DNA from: Paracoccus luteus
GTDB lineage: Bacteria; Pseudomonadota; Alphaproteobacteria; Rhodobacterales; Rhodobacteraceae
Direction: 5' to 3'
Length of the DNA: 64,000 bases
NCBI RefSeq assembly: GCF_004522155.1
Contig: NZ_SDEA01000012.1
Location: forward strand, 21,367-85,366
Each line of letters starts with the position of its first letter. Positions within the stretch are counted from its first letter, which is position 1. The translations under genes were made by a program, and so were the position numbers. Positions 44,494 to 55,561 of this stretch are shown piece by piece. The notes beneath the pieces are model-generated. The model was not told where the DNA came from. It made no database searches and saw only the letters and a program-made list of their open reading frames with translations.

Positions 44494-45693
44494 ATGACCG
44501 ACCTGCCCGCCCGCCAGCTGCCGCAGTCGCTGACAGGCGCTGCGCGGTCCGCGGCGCAGCCCGACGACATCGGCGACGTCCTCGCGTCCATCCGCCGCCT
44601 GATCGCGCAAGAGGATGGCACTGCGCCCGCCGCGGTTCCGCCCGCCGCGCCGTTGTGGACGGCCCCCGCCCCCATGTTGCGCGCACCGAGCACGGCGGCG
44701 CTGGCGCAGGCGGTCGATGCCGCCTCGACCCGCATGGCCGCGACCGCGCAACGGGCCGACAGCCTGCGGCAGGCCGGGGCGCAACAGGACGCCGCGATGC
44801 AGGCGCCGCGGGCGCACCTGCCCGGCGGGTTCACGGCCGCGCCCGCCGCCGCCAGCCCTGCGGGCGCGGGATCGCGGTCGGGTGATGCCCCTGATGCACC
44901 CCTGCGCCTGCGCCCGGATGCCCTGATCCCGCCCGCGCGGCCGGTGCCGCGATCCGAAGGGCGGCTGCGCCTGCTGTCGGTGCTGGGAACCGCCGGGGCT
45001 GAGGCTGCGGCCGCCCCGGCGCCGGCCGACCGGACCGGCGCTGCGGATATCCGCGACAGCGACGCCGCCCCGCAGTGGCCCGCTGCGGCGGATTCGTCCG
45101 CGGTTCCGCTGGTGAGCTTCGCTGCGGACCGAGCAACCTCTCCGCGCCAGGAACCGAAAGCAGCGCCTGCCGCTGTCCCGGCGGCCCGGCCCGAGCATCC
45201 CCGAACCGTCCCCGCGCAAGGTCAAGGCGACGTTTCTGCGGATGCAACAGCCGCCCTGCACGACGACAGCCATGCGCCGGTCGGAAATCAGGCCGCGTCC
45301 GCAGCGCCTGCCGCTGTCCCGCCCGCCCGGCTGGAGCAGCCCCGGACCGTCCCCGCGCAGGGTCAAGGCGACGTTTCTGCGGATGCAACAACCGCCCTGC
45401 ACGACGACAGCCATGCGCCGTTCGGAAATCAGGCCACGTCCGCAGCCACCGACCTGGACCCGCCGCCGCCTGCCGCGAATGACAGCCCGGCGGCGACGCC
45501 GGAACCGCCGCAGTCGGACGGCACGCCCGATCCCGCAAGCCTGCGCGGCCTGCTGCGCGCCGCCATCCGGCAGGAACTGCGGGGCGAGATCGACAGCCTC
45601 GTGACCGGCCCGCTGCACCGCCTGATCCGGGCCGAGGTGGCGCGCGCCGTGGCCGAGGTCTTCGGCGACGCAGACCGCGCCCTGCACAGGTGA
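44494..45693 (+). CDS. PopZ-like (DUF2497-type) polar organising protein
   Basis: 399 residues. A short conserved N-terminal helix DDIGDVLASIRRLIAQED resembles the PopZ partner-binding helix. A long Pro/Ala/Gln-rich disordered region follows. A conserved helical C-terminus ([40 protein letters not shown]) is probably the self-assembly part. PopZ forms polar condensates that anchor the chromosome origin in Caulobacter; that function here is inference. The disordered region contains a 141-bp exact-frame tandem duplication (47 residues, 45161 onwards). A hairpin GGGCCGG-TCCG-CCGGCCC separates it from tolC. Confidence 0.62.
   Translation: MTDLPARQLPQSLTGAARSAAQPDDIGDVLASIRRLIAQEDGTAPAAVPPAAPLWTAPAPMLRAPSTAALAQAVDAASTRMAATAQRADSLRQAGAQQDAAMQAPRAHLPGGFTAAPAAASPAGAGSRSGDAPDAPLRLRPDALIPPARPVPRSEGRLRLLSVLGTAGAEAAAAPAPADRTGAADIRDSDAAPQWPAAADSSAVPLVSFAADRATSPRQEPKAAPAAVPAARPEHPRTVPAQGQGDVSADATAALHDDSHAPVGNQAASAAPAAVPPARLEQPRTVPAQGQGDVSADATTALHDDSHAPFGNQATSAATDLDPPPPAANDSPAATPEPPQSDGTPDPASLRGLLRAAIRQELRGEIDSLVTGPLHRLIRAEVARAVAEVFGDADRALHR
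45161..45442. repeat. 141-bp tandem duplication inside the PopZ-like gene
   Basis: Copy 1 starts at 45161 and copy 2 at 45302 (both CAGCGCCTGCCGCTGTCCCG). The unit keeps frame (47 codons) and encodes APAAVP.AR.E.PRTVPAQGQ and onwards. The copies differ at about a dozen bases, so the event is fairly recent. Confidence 0.9.
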
Positions 45694-45948
45694 CCCCCGA
45701 CGGGGTGCGGCCGGGCACCGGTGGGCCGGGACTGCGCGCGTCGGGCGAGCGGCACCCGCCCGGCCGCTGCCGCTGCCGCCGCCGCCCTGCAGCAAGCCGC
45801 TGCTTCTGCCGCCGTCCTGCGCACGGCCGCTGCCCTGCCTCTGCCGCCCTGCTGCCGCTGCTGCTGCCTCTGCCGCCCCGCTGCAAGGCCGCTGCTTCTG
45901 CCGCCGCCCTGCAGCACGGCTGCCGCCGCTGCCGCCCTCCGCTGCCGC
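45694..45948. repeat. GCCGCTGC-type low-complexity gap before nlpD
   Basis: The convergent gap is filled with interspersed copies of GCCGCTGCTTCTGCCGCC and CCCTGCAGCA-type words, for example near 45788 and again near 45885. No gene or clear terminator. Confidence 0.65.
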
Positions 45949-47013
45949 TTACAGATACCCCTCGGGGTCCACGCTGTCGAAGCCCTTGCGGACCTCGAAA
46001 TGCACCACGCCCTCGTTGCGGGCGGTGCCGATGGACTGCCCGGCCGACACGCTGTCGCCCTTGGCGACCTTCAGCCCGTCGATCCCGGCATAGACCGTCA
46101 TCAGCCCGCCATCGTGGCGGACCACCACGATGGGCACGCCGTCGGTGTCGCGGGTGACTGCAGCGACCGTTCCAGCCGACGCCGCCCGGACTGCGGCGCC
46201 CGGCGCGGCGGAAATGTCGATACCCTCGTTCGTCCCCTTCTTGTAGGGGCGCACGATCGATCCGTTCACCGGCATCGCGAACCGGCCGCTGCCGGACGCC
46301 GCGGTCCGGGTCTGGCCCATGTCGGGTGCGTCCGCCCTGGGCGCGGGGGTGGACGCGGGCCGGGTCCGTTCGGATGGCAACGGCCGGGACGCCGACGGCG
46401 GCTGCGGCGTGGCCGAGCCGGCGCCGGGCGCCGCGACGGCGACAGTCGTCGTCCCCGCCCGCGCCGGGATCGCCAGGCGCTGCCCCACCCTGACCGCCAT
46501 GCTGGCGGGCAGCGCGTTGGCCTGCGCCAGCGCATCCGCCGAAACGCCGTATCTGCGCGCGATCGACCACGCCGTCTCGCCCGCGGCCACGGTGTGGGAC
46601 TGCGTCGCCGCCTGCGCAGCCGCGCCGCTGCTGCGGGCGGGCAGGCCGCCCTCGACCGCCGGTTGCCGCACGCCCTGCCCGGCAAAGGGGTCGGTGACCT
46701 GCCCCGGGGCCGCACCGGCCGCAGCCGGGCGCCCCCACGGCAGGGTGAACCGCGGCATCGCCATCCGCGACCCCGGTGCGGCCGTGCCCTGCGCCTGCGC
46801 GCCCGCCGCCGGCTGGCCCGGCATCTGCGGAATGCGGACCTGCGGCAGCTGCATCCGCGACATCGCCAGCGGGGTCGAGGCGGCGGGCCCCTGCGCCACG
46901 GTCCCCGGCTGGCCGGGCGCCGCCCCCGGCGCGCCGCCGGTTGGCTGGACGCATCCCGCCAGCGCCACAATCAGCGTGCAGGAACCCGCGCGCAGCAAAA
47001 CTCGTGTGACCAT
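45949..47013 (-). CDS. nlpD: NlpD-like lipoprotein with LysM and degenerate LytM domain
   Basis: 354 residues. A lipoprotein signal has its lipobox at LIVALAGC (Cys21). A Pro/Gln-rich linker leads to a LysM domain (SHTVAAGETAWSIARRYGVS, ANALPASMAVRVGQRLAIP) and a C-terminal M23/LytM domain (GIDISAAPGAAVRAASAGTV, VVHFEVRKG). The Zn ligands are missing: NEGIDI replaces H.G.DI and YAGIDGL replaces Y.H.. . This marks it as a non-hydrolytic amidase activator of the NlpD/EnvC kind, acting in daughter-cell separation. It follows pcm and surE on the same strand, the classical surE-pcm-nlpD order. Confidence 0.9.
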   Translation of the reverse strand: MVTRVLLRAGSCTLIVALAGCVQPTGGAPGAAPGQPGTVAQGPAASTPLAMSRMQLPQVRIPQMPGQPAAGAQAQGTAAPGSRMAMPRFTLPWGRPAAAGAAPGQVTDPFAGQGVRQPAVEGGLPARSSGAAAQAATQSHTVAAGETAWSIARRYGVSADALAQANALPASMAVRVGQRLAIPARAGTTTVAVAAPGAGSATPQPPSASRPLPSERTRPASTPAPRADAPDMGQTRTAASGSGRFAMPVNGSIVRPYKKGTNEGIDISAAPGAAVRAASAGTVAAVTRDTDGVPIVVVRHDGGLMTVYAGIDGLKVAKGDSVSAGQSIGTARNEGVVHFEVRKGFDSVDPEGYL

Positions 47014-47043
47014 CTGCCCGTCCTCATCATTCGTCTTCGGGGG

Positions 47044-47727
47044 TCATGTCTGTCCCAACCCCTCGATCAGCGGCACGAACCGCACCTGCCGCAGCTCGTC
47101 ATAGGCATAGCCCGTCTCGGTCCGCGTCACGCGGATCAGGGTCTGCACCGCGTCCGACTGCCCGACCGGCACCACCATGATACCGCCGATCTTCAGTTGC
47201 GACAACAGCGGCCCCGGCGGGTCTTCGGCCGCGGCAGTCACCATGATGCGATCAAAGGGCGCCTGCTCGGGCAGCCCGCGCGACCCGTCCGCGACCCGCG
47301 CGGTGATGTTGGTCAACCCCAGGCGGCGAAAGATCTCCTCGGCCTCGGCGACCAGCCGCCGGTGGCGGTCGACGGTCAGCACGCGGCGGCACAGCACCGA
47401 CAGGACGGCGGCCTGGTATCCGCTGCCGGTCCCGATCTCCAGCACGGTGTCTCGGGGGCCGGGGTTCAGCGCCTGGGTCATCAGCCCGACGACGCTGGGC
47501 TGGCTGATGGTCTGGCCGCAGGCGATGGGCAGGGGGGTGTCGTCATAGGCGCGGTCCTCGAAATGGCCGCGCACAAAGGCGCCGCGGTCGATCCGCTCCA
47601 TCGCGGCCAGCACGCGCGGGTCGGTCACCCCGCGCGAGCGCAGCGCCAGCAACAGGCGCATCTGCCGTTCCGCGGGGTCGTGGCCCGCGCCGCCGTCGTC
47701 GCCCCCGGTGTCGTCGCCGGCCATCAT
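47044..47727 (-). CDS. pcm: protein-L-isoaspartate O-methyltransferase
   Basis: 227 residues. Typical PCMT segments are [39 protein letters not shown] (substrate site), motif [21 protein letters not shown], and [20 protein letters not shown]. It repairs L-isoaspartyl residues in aged proteins with SAM. Its ATG overlaps the surE stop by four bases (ATGA). The genome thus has two PCMT-fold genes in this window; this one, beside surE, is the orthodox one. Confidence 0.95.
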   Translation of the reverse strand: MMAGDDTGGDDGGAGHDPAERQMRLLLALRSRGVTDPRVLAAMERIDRGAFVRGHFEDRAYDDTPLPIACGQTISQPSVVGLMTQALNPGPRDTVLEIGTGSGYQAAVLSVLCRRVLTVDRHRRLVAEAEEIFRRLGLTNITARVADGSRGLPEQAPFDRIMVTAAAEDPPGPLLSQLKIGGIMVVPVGQSDAVQTLIRVTRTETGYAYDELRQVRFVPLIEGLGQT

Positions 47728-48518
47728 CCCTCGTCCATCACGGCGGCCAGCCGGCTGGTTTCGGCGCGGCAGGTGATGTCGGGCCGCATCGGCGTGACCG
47801 AGACATAGCCCGCCCGCAGCGCCTCGACGTCGCTGCCCGCGGTCGCCGGGGCGTGCTGCGGCCCGCCGGTGATCCACAGGAACCGCCGGCCGTTCGGCGC
47901 GACATGGGGCTGGACGCCAAAGCGCACCCCCTGCCGCCGTCCCTGCGGCGCGACACGGGTGCCGCGCACCGCCGCCGCCCCGCACGGGGGGAAGTTCACG
48001 TTGTAGAACAGGCGGAAATCATCCTCCTCGGACCAGTCGGCATGGTCCAGCAGCGCCCGGATCACCCGCGCGCCGTGGACGCGCGCGCCTTCGAACGGGT
48101 CGTCCAGCCGCGCCGTCTCGGGGCCCATGTACTGCGACAGGGCGATGGCGGGCAGACCCTGCAGCGCCGCCTCCATCGCGCCGCCGATGGTGCCGGAATA
48201 CATCACGTTTTCCCCCGCGTTGTTGCCGCGGTTCACCCCCGACAGCACCAGGTCGGGGGGCGATCCGGCCATGATGTCGGCCAGCCCCGCCAGCACGCAG
48301 TCGGCGGGGCTGCCCTCGGCCGCCCAGCGGCGGGGGGCCAGTTCGGCGATCATCGTGGGGTGGGTATAGCTGATGCAATGCGCCACGCCCGATTGCTCGA
48401 ACGCGGGGGCCACGGTCCAGACCTCGCCGTCCGGGCCGGCCAGTTCGGCGGCGATGTCGGCCAGCGCGGCCAGTCCCGGCGCATTGATGCCGTCGTCGTT
48501 GGTGATGAGAATCCGCAT
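47724..48518 (-). CDS. surE: 5'/3'-nucleotidase SurE
   Basis: 264 residues. The metal site [16 protein letters not shown] has paired Asp at 8-9. [29 protein letters not shown] and [25 protein letters not shown] (second metal ligand Asn) follow. SurE is a stationary-phase survival nucleotidase that dephosphorylates nucleoside monophosphates. It is the first gene of surE-pcm-nlpD, coupled to pcm. Confidence 0.96.
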   Translation of the reverse strand: MRILITNDDGINAPGLAALADIAAELAGPDGEVWTVAPAFEQSGVAHCISYTHPTMIAELAPRRWAAEGSPADCVLAGLADIMAGSPPDLVLSGVNRGNNAGENVMYSGTIGGAMEAALQGLPAIALSQYMGPETARLDDPFEGARVHGARVIRALLDHADWSEEDDFRLFYNVNFPPCGAAAVRGTRVAPQGRRQGVRFGVQPHVAPNGRRFLWITGGPQHAPATAGSDVEALRAGYVSVTPMRPDITCRAETSRLAAVMDEG

Positions 48519-48762
48519 CCTGCCCCTTTACGCCCCGCCTGCCCCCGCGTCGCGGAAAAGGCGTTCTCCTTGCCCAAATACTCCGGGGGTGAGCGCCGCC
48601 AGGCGCGAGGGGGCGGCGCCCCCTTGCCCTTGCCGCGCGCGGCGGCCCGCGTCCCGCCCGCACCCTGATTAGCCGCCCCGGGCGCACCCTTGCAAGCCGC
48701 ACGCGAATCGCCGTTTGACGAGGTCCGCGGCCCCGGTCAGGATGGGGAAAACGCGGGCAGCC
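48519..48762. other. surE / TSUP divergent gap with a GGAGTATTTGGGC element and hairpin
   Basis: On the minus strand CCCCCGGAGTATTTGGGCAAGGAGAAC is found at about 48565-48591. Next to it GGGGGC-GGC-GCCCCC forms a perfect 6-bp hairpin at 48609-48623. Similar CCCGGAGTATTT words recur in intergenic regions of Rhodobacterales, as I recall; their role is unclear. Otherwise non-coding. Confidence 0.4.
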
Positions 48763-49680
48763 ATGCAGATCTATCTTCCCATCGCCGAGGTGTCGGTCGA
48801 CGCCTTCACGCTGGTCGGGCTTGGCGGCATCGTCGGGCTGATGAGCGGGCTGTTCGGCGTGGGCGGCGGGTTCCTGATCACGCCGCTGCTGTTCTTCATC
48901 GGCATCCCCCCCGCCATCGCGGTGGCGACCGGGGCGAACCAGGTCGTCGCGTCGTCCTTTTCGGGCGTGCTGGCGCATCTGAAGCGCAAGACCGTCGATG
49001 TCCGCATGGGCGTCGTGCTGCTGATCGGCGGCATCGCGGGGTCGGCGCTGGGGGTGGGTGTCTTCGTCCTGCTGCAGCGATGGGGCCAGGTCGAGCTGGT
49101 GGTGCAGATCAGCTATGTGGTGTTTCTGGGCTTCATCGGGCTGACCATGCTGCGCGAAAGCCTGGGCGCGCTGCGCGCCTCGCACGCGGCCGCGCCCACG
49201 CGGCGGCGGCTGCACGAACACAGCTGGGTCCACCGCATGCCGTGGAAGATCAAGTTCCGCGCCTCGGGCCTTTACATCAGCGTGATCCCGCCCCTGCTGA
49301 TCGGGCTTGCGGTGGGGGTGCTGGCGGCGATCATGGGGGTCGGCGGCGGGTTCATCATGGTGCCCGCGATGATCTATCTGCTGGGGATGCCGACCAAGGT
49401 CGTGATCGGCACCTCGCTGTTCCAGATCGCGGCGGTCAGCGCCTTCACCACGCTGATGCACGCGGTCAGTTCCAACACCGTGGACATCATGCTGGCGGTG
49501 CTGCTGATCGTGGGGGGCGTCATCGGCGCGCAGGTCGGCACGCAATGGGGCGCGAAACTGCGCGCCGAACAGCTGCGCGTGCTGCTGGCGCTGCTGGTGC
49601 TGGGGGTGTGCGCCAAGCTGGCCTTCGACCTGGTGGCGCGGCCCGACGATCTGTATTCGCTGGCGCCGGGGCGCGGGTGA
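48763..49680 (+). CDS. TSUP (TauE/SafE) family anion transporter
   Basis: 305 residues, about eight membrane helices in two repeats. Each repeat carries the family motif: GLFGVGGGFLITPLLFFIGIP and AIMGVGGGFIMVPAMIYLLG. The TSUP family exports sulfite or organosulfonates or moves other small anions. It overlaps the next gene by four bases (GTGA); the TSUP/TIGR02186 pair is conserved in alphaproteobacteria, suggesting they act together. The transported anion cannot be read from sequence. Confidence 0.9.
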   Translation: MQIYLPIAEVSVDAFTLVGLGGIVGLMSGLFGVGGGFLITPLLFFIGIPPAIAVATGANQVVASSFSGVLAHLKRKTVDVRMGVVLLIGGIAGSALGVGVFVLLQRWGQVELVVQISYVVFLGFIGLTMLRESLGALRASHAAAPTRRRLHEHSWVHRMPWKIKFRASGLYISVIPPLLIGLAVGVLAAIMGVGGGFIMVPAMIYLLGMPTKVVIGTSLFQIAAVSAFTTLMHAVSSNTVDIMLAVLLIVGGVIGAQVGTQWGAKLRAEQLRVLLALLVLGVCAKLAFDLVARPDDLYSLAPGRG

Positions 49681-50570
49681 CGGGCGCGGGCGGCATCCCG
49701 CGCGGCCCCGCGCGGCGCGCCGCGCTGCTGGCGGCGCTGATGATGTCGCTGGCCGCACCGGCGGCGGCGCAGGACGCCGGGGCACCGGACGCCGGAGCAC
49801 AGGAGGGGGCGGCCCCGCCCGGCCCGACCCGCACGACGATCCCCGCCCCCGCCCCTCCGGCCGAAGAGGTGGTGGCAGGCCTCTCGCAGGACGACGTGGC
49901 GATCACCACCAGCTTCAACGGGTCGCAGATCCTGATCTATGGCGCGATCAAGCGGCAGACCCCGATCCCCCAGGGGTCGGACCTTGGCGTCATCGTCACG
50001 GTCGAGGGGCCGTCCCAGCCCGTCACCGTCCGCCGCAAGGACCGCCGCGCGGGCATCTGGATCAACGCCGCGCAGCTGCAGATCGGGGCCGCACCGGATT
50101 TCTATGTGGTGGCGACCAGCGCGCCGCTGGACCAGCTGCTAAGCGACGAAAGCGACACGCAATACCGCATCTCGCCCGCGCTTGCGGTGCGGTCCTTCGC
50201 CGGCCCCGTGGACATCCCCGACGCCACCGCCTTCACCGAGGCGTTGCTGCGCCTGCGCACGGAACAGGGCCGCTATCGCGTGGACGAGGGCACGGTGCGC
50301 ATCGTCGAGCAGACCCTGTTCCGTGCCGATGTCACGCTGCCCTCGAACCTGATCGAGGGCACCTACAAGGCGCGCATCCTGCTGGTCCGGGGCGGCCGGG
50401 TGGTGGACGTCCACCGCGCCCCCATCGAGGTGCGCAAGGTCGGGCTGGAGCTGTGGCTGTATCGCCTCGCGCTGGAAAAACCGTTCTGGTACGGGCTGAT
50501 GTCGCTGGCCATCGCGATGGCGGCGGGCTGGGCGGCCTCGACCGCGTTCCGGGCGCTGCGGCGCAAGTGA
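49677..50570 (+). CDS. TIGR02186-family membrane-anchored protein
   Basis: 297 residues from a GTG at 49677. A signal peptide (AALLAALMMSLAAPAAAQ) precedes a Pro-rich linker. A beta-rich periplasmic domain follows (VAITTSFNGSQILIYGAIKR, VIVTVEGPSQPVTVRRKDRR, GIWINAAQLQ). One C-terminal membrane helix ends the protein (FWYGLMSLAIAMAAGWAAST). TIGR02186 proteins are of unknown function and almost always follow a TSUP transporter, as here, with translational coupling. A periplasmic accessory role for that transporter is the natural inference. Confidence 0.87.
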   Translation: MTGAGGIPRGPARRAALLAALMMSLAAPAAAQDAGAPDAGAQEGAAPPGPTRTTIPAPAPPAEEVVAGLSQDDVAITTSFNGSQILIYGAIKRQTPIPQGSDLGVIVTVEGPSQPVTVRRKDRRAGIWINAAQLQIGAAPDFYVVATSAPLDQLLSDESDTQYRISPALAVRSFAGPVDIPDATAFTEALLRLRTEQGRYRVDEGTVRIVEQTLFRADVTLPSNLIEGTYKARILLVRGGRVVDVHRAPIEVRKVGLELWLYRLALEKPFWYGLMSLAIAMAAGWAASTAFRALRRK

Positions 50571-50654
50571 CGGGGCGGCCCGCGCGCGGGCCAAGGGCGG
50601 TGGATCCGAAGGGCTGCGCCGGGCGTTGTCGCCGTGACCCAGAAAGGACCGCAC

Positions 50655-51266
50655 ATGACCCGACACCGCACCCGCCCCGCACCTTTCCTGCGCGCCTTTG
50701 CCGCCGCCGCCGCGCTTGCGCCGCTGCTGGCGCTGCCCGCGGCCGCCCAGACGGCACCCGACCAGACCGCGCCCGCCGCCGGTCATGCCCACGACACGCC
50801 GCAGGGCCAGGCGCCCGCACCCGGCACCGCGGCGTCCACCGCCGCCTATATGGCCGCGATGGACAAGATGCACATGGGCATGGCCATCGCCTATACCGGC
50901 AACGCCGACGTCGATTTCGTGCGCGGCATGATCCCGCACCATCAGGGCGCCATCGACATGGCCCGGATCGAACTGGAACACGGAACCGACCCCGAACTGC
51001 GCGAGATGGCGCAGGAAATCATCGCCGCGCAGGAAACCGAGATCGCGACGATGCAGGCGTGGCTGGCGGCGAACGCCCCCGACGCTGCGCAAGCCGACGC
51101 CGCCAAGATGGAATCGATGGCCGCCAGCAGCCCCGTGACCGGCGCCCCGCCCGAGGCAAAGCCCGCCGGCGCCGAGACGCCGGTGCCGGTCCCCGAGGCG
51201 AAGCCGGCCGGGACCGAGCCGCCCGAGGCGAGGCCCGCGGCCCCCGCCGCCCCGCCGTCGAACTGA
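50655..51266 (+). CDS. DUF305 (ferritin-like) exported protein
   Basis: 203 residues. A signal peptide (AFAAAAALAPLLALPAAAQ) precedes the DUF305 helical domain with its His-rich signature FVRGMIPHHQGAIDMARIEL and ETEIATMQAWLAAN. A Pro/Ala/Glu tail has the repeat EAKPAG...PVPEAKPAGTEP. Met and His at the start of the domain (MDKMHMGMAIAY) suggest metal binding; DUF305 proteins are often found with copper-handling genes, but none is adjacent here. The ATG at 50655 has a GGA-type ribosome site. Confidence 0.86.
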   Translation: MTRHRTRPAPFLRAFAAAAALAPLLALPAAAQTAPDQTAPAAGHAHDTPQGQAPAPGTAASTAAYMAAMDKMHMGMAIAYTGNADVDFVRGMIPHHQGAIDMARIELEHGTDPELREMAQEIIAAQETEIATMQAWLAANAPDAAQADAAKMESMAASSPVTGAPPEAKPAGAETPVPVPEAKPAGTEPPEARPAAPAAPPSN

Positions 51267-51579
51267 CGCGCGCCCGCTCCACCGCTTGTTCGGCGGGGCG
51301 GCTCAGGCGCTCTGCCGCCCGCCGCCGGCCCGGCGGGGCGTGTCATGCCGTTCCCGGCCGGCCGACTGCCGGGGTGGCGTGTCACGCCTTCTTCGCCCTG
51401 CCAACTGACGCGAGGGGCCTTAGGCGCTCCGCCCGCCGCTGAACTGACGCGACCGCCGGTCCTGCCCGGCTGTCATGCCATCCCCCGGCCGGCCGGACTG
51501 CCGGGATGGCGTGTTCGCCCCCCTTCCGACTGCGGGGCGCGTCGCGCCTCGCGTCCCGCCGCCTGCCTGCTCCGCCGCC
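51267..51579. repeat. repeat-filled convergent gap after the DUF305 gene
   Basis: The stop-codon context AACTGACGCG (51261) recurs at 51403 and 51442. A palindrome-rich block TGTCATGCCGTTCCCGGCCG...GCCGGGGTGGCGTGTCA at 51341-51385 recurs at 51471-51515. GGCGCTC(T)GCCCGCC words recur at 51307 and 51423. No gene is visible. Confidence 0.75.
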
Positions 51580-52761
51580 TCAGGCGTTCTGCCCGGCCAG
51601 CCTCGCGATCTCGGCGGTTGCGGCGGCGACGCCGCCCGGCCCGTGCGGGATGCCAAGCGCGACCAGCCCCGATTCCACGACCGCCAGCGTGCCCAGCAGC
51701 CCGTGGGCGCTGATGTGGCCCATATGCGCGATCCGCAGCGCGTCGGCTGGCGTCTCGGCCCCCAGGCCGATGCCCAGCGTCAGCCCGGCGGTCCGGTCCG
51801 TCCAGGCCCGCAGCCGGTCCGCGCCCGGCACCCGCGCCGCCGTCACCGACCACGCCCGCGCGGCGGGGTCGGCGACGTTGGCCGCGATGCCGCTGTCGCC
51901 CGCGCCCCAGGCGTCCAGCGCCGCCCAGGTGGCGCGGGCCAGCCCCTCGTGCCGGCGCCAGACGGCGTCCAGCCCCTCGTCGTCCAGCAGCATGGCCAGC
52001 GCCTCGGCCAGCCCGTAAAGATGCTGGACCGGCGGGGTGCCGCCCCAGAACCGCCACAGCTCCTCGGCCGTGGCGCGCGGCGTCCAGTCCCAATAGGGGG
52101 TCGCAGCACCCCGGCCCGCCGCGACGCGGTCGGAAAACCAGACGAACGCCAGCCCGGCGGGGACCATCAGCCCCTTCTGGCTGGCCGAGACCAGCACGTC
52201 GACGCCCCATTCGTCCATCCGCATCGGCTCGCACCCCAAAGACGCGATGGCGTCCACCGCGAAGGCCGCCGGGTGGCCGCCCATCGCCGCGCGCAGGGCG
52301 GGGATGTCGGCGCGCACCGAACTGGCGGTGTCCACCTGGCAGACCAGCACGGCCCGGATCGCACCTTCGCGGTCGGCGGCCAGCCGGTCGGCCAGCCGCT
52401 GCGGGTCGGGGGCGGCGTTGGCAAAGTCCATCTCCTCGACCTCGACCCCGATGGCGCGGGCGTTGGCGGCCCATGCCCGCCCGAAATGACCCGAGGTCAG
52501 GACCAGCGCCCGGTCGCCCGGCGCGAACAGGTTGATGTTCGCGGCCTCCCACGCGGCATGGCCGTTGCCGATATAGGCGGCAAGGTTCTGGCGCGTGCCC
52601 GCCAGCCGCTTGAGGTCGGCCATCAGCCGCAGGTTCAGCTGCGTCAGCTCGTCGCCATAGATGTCGGGCGAGGCGCGGTGCATCGCCCGCAGCACCCGGT
52701 CCGGCACGGGCGAGGGACCGGGAATGGCAAGCACGGGACGGCCGGCGGCGAAACTCATCAT
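51580..52761 (-). CDS. class V aminotransferase (alanine/serine--glyoxylate type)
   Basis: 393 residues. An N-terminal segment PVLAIPGPSPVPDRVLRAM precedes DIYGDEL. The PLP-binding Lys196 is in DVLVSASQKGLMVPAGLAFV, and FWGGTPPVQHLYGLAEAL follows. The fold and motifs match the alanine-glyoxylate/serine-glyoxylate/phosphoserine group of class V enzymes. Which amino donor is used cannot be decided by eye. The paired ATG codons at 52761/52758 make the start ambiguous by one residue. It diverges from the ABC exporter gene. Confidence 0.85.
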   Translation of the reverse strand: MMSFAAGRPVLAIPGPSPVPDRVLRAMHRASPDIYGDELTQLNLRLMADLKRLAGTRQNLAAYIGNGHAAWEAANINLFAPGDRALVLTSGHFGRAWAANARAIGVEVEEMDFANAAPDPQRLADRLAADREGAIRAVLVCQVDTASSVRADIPALRAAMGGHPAAFAVDAIASLGCEPMRMDEWGVDVLVSASQKGLMVPAGLAFVWFSDRVAAGRGAATPYWDWTPRATAEELWRFWGGTPPVQHLYGLAEALAMLLDDEGLDAVWRRHEGLARATWAALDAWGAGDSGIAANVADPAARAWSVTAARVPGADRLRAWTDRTAGLTLGIGLGAETPADALRIAHMGHISAHGLLGTLAVVESGLVALGIPHGPGGVAAATAEIARLAGQNA

Positions 52762-53069
52762 GAACCTCGACTGGATGGGACGGCCATGACTAGGTCGCCG
52801 GCGCGCGGGCGTCCAGTGGTGGGATTTCGGCGGTGTCATGGGCCACGGAGGACATTGCCGGCGGGCGGCGGCCCGCAGGGTCGGGCTCTGCGGGGCGTGG
52901 CGCTCGAACCCAAGCCCGCGCCCTGATCGCCCCGGCCCGCCACCATTCCGCCGCAGGCCGCGCGATGCCTGCCCGCTGCGTGCCCGCCCCTTTCCTGCCC
53001 TCGCCAAGCCCCGCCTTTCCAACCCCTGCCCGCCGCGCTATCCGTGGCAAAGACTTGGGAAGGGACCGG
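52762..53069. other. divergent gap aminotransferase / ABC exporter
   Basis: 308 bases, G+C-rich, non-coding. CGCCGCAGGCCGCGCGATGCCTGCCCG at about 52960 resembles one unit of the hairpin array after pheT. An AGGGA ribosome site precedes the exporter ATG. No promoter was identified. Confidence 0.35.
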
Positions 53070-54808
<1,739 letters not shown>

Positions 54809-54809
<1 letters not shown>

Positions 54810-55537
54810 TGCGGACCATCCTGCGCGTGACCGGAACCGACCGCGAGGCGTTCCTGCAGGGGCTTGTCACCAACGACGTGACCCGCGCCCCCTGCTGGGC
54901 CGCGCTGCTGACCCCGCAGGGCAAGTATCTGGCCGATTTCCTGATCGTGCCGGACGGCGACGCGCTGCTGATCGACGTCGACGAACGGCTAGCCGACGAC
55001 CTCATGCGGCGACTGTCGATGTATCGGCTGCGATCCGACGTCCAGATCGAGCGGTCGCAGATGACCGTCGCGCGCGGCACCGGGCCTGCGCCCGCGGGCG
55101 CCATCCCCGATCCGCGCCACCCCGCGCTGGGCTGGCGCCACTATGGCGCGGCGGGCGAGGACGGCACCGACTGGGACGCGGTCCGCGTGGCCCATGTCAT
55201 CCCGGAATCGCTGGTCGAGCTGATCCCGAACGAGACCTTCGTGCTCGAGGCCGGGTTCGAGCGGCTGCACGGCGTCGATTTCCGCAAGGGCTGCTTCGTC
55301 GGGCAAGAGGTGACGGCGCGCATGAAGCACAAGACCGAACTGCGCAAGGGGCTGGTCGGCGTGGGGATCGAGGGCGCGGCCCCGGTCGGCACCCCCGTCC
55401 TGGCGGCCGACGGGCGCGAGGCCGGGACGCTGTTCACCCAGTCCGCCGGCCGCGCCATCGCCCAGATGCGGTTCGACCGCATCGCGCCGGGGCTGAGGGC
55501 CGGGGACGCGGCGGTGACGGCGATCCCGCGGGCCTGA
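54809..55537 (+). CDS. ygfZ: YgfZ/GcvT-domain folate-binding Fe-S assembly factor
   Basis: 242 residues. The family signature is KGCFVGQEVTARMKHK (consensus KGC..GQE with the essential Cys), preceded by VLEAGFERLHGVDF. The N-terminal QGLVTNDV and LTPQGKYLADFLI are the usual folate-domain segments. YgfZ helps assemble or repair certain iron-sulfur enzymes in a folate-dependent way. Its ATG overlaps the ABC exporter stop by one base (TGATG). Confidence 0.92.
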
Positions 55538-55561
55538 TGGCGGCCCGCGCGACAGCGCCCT

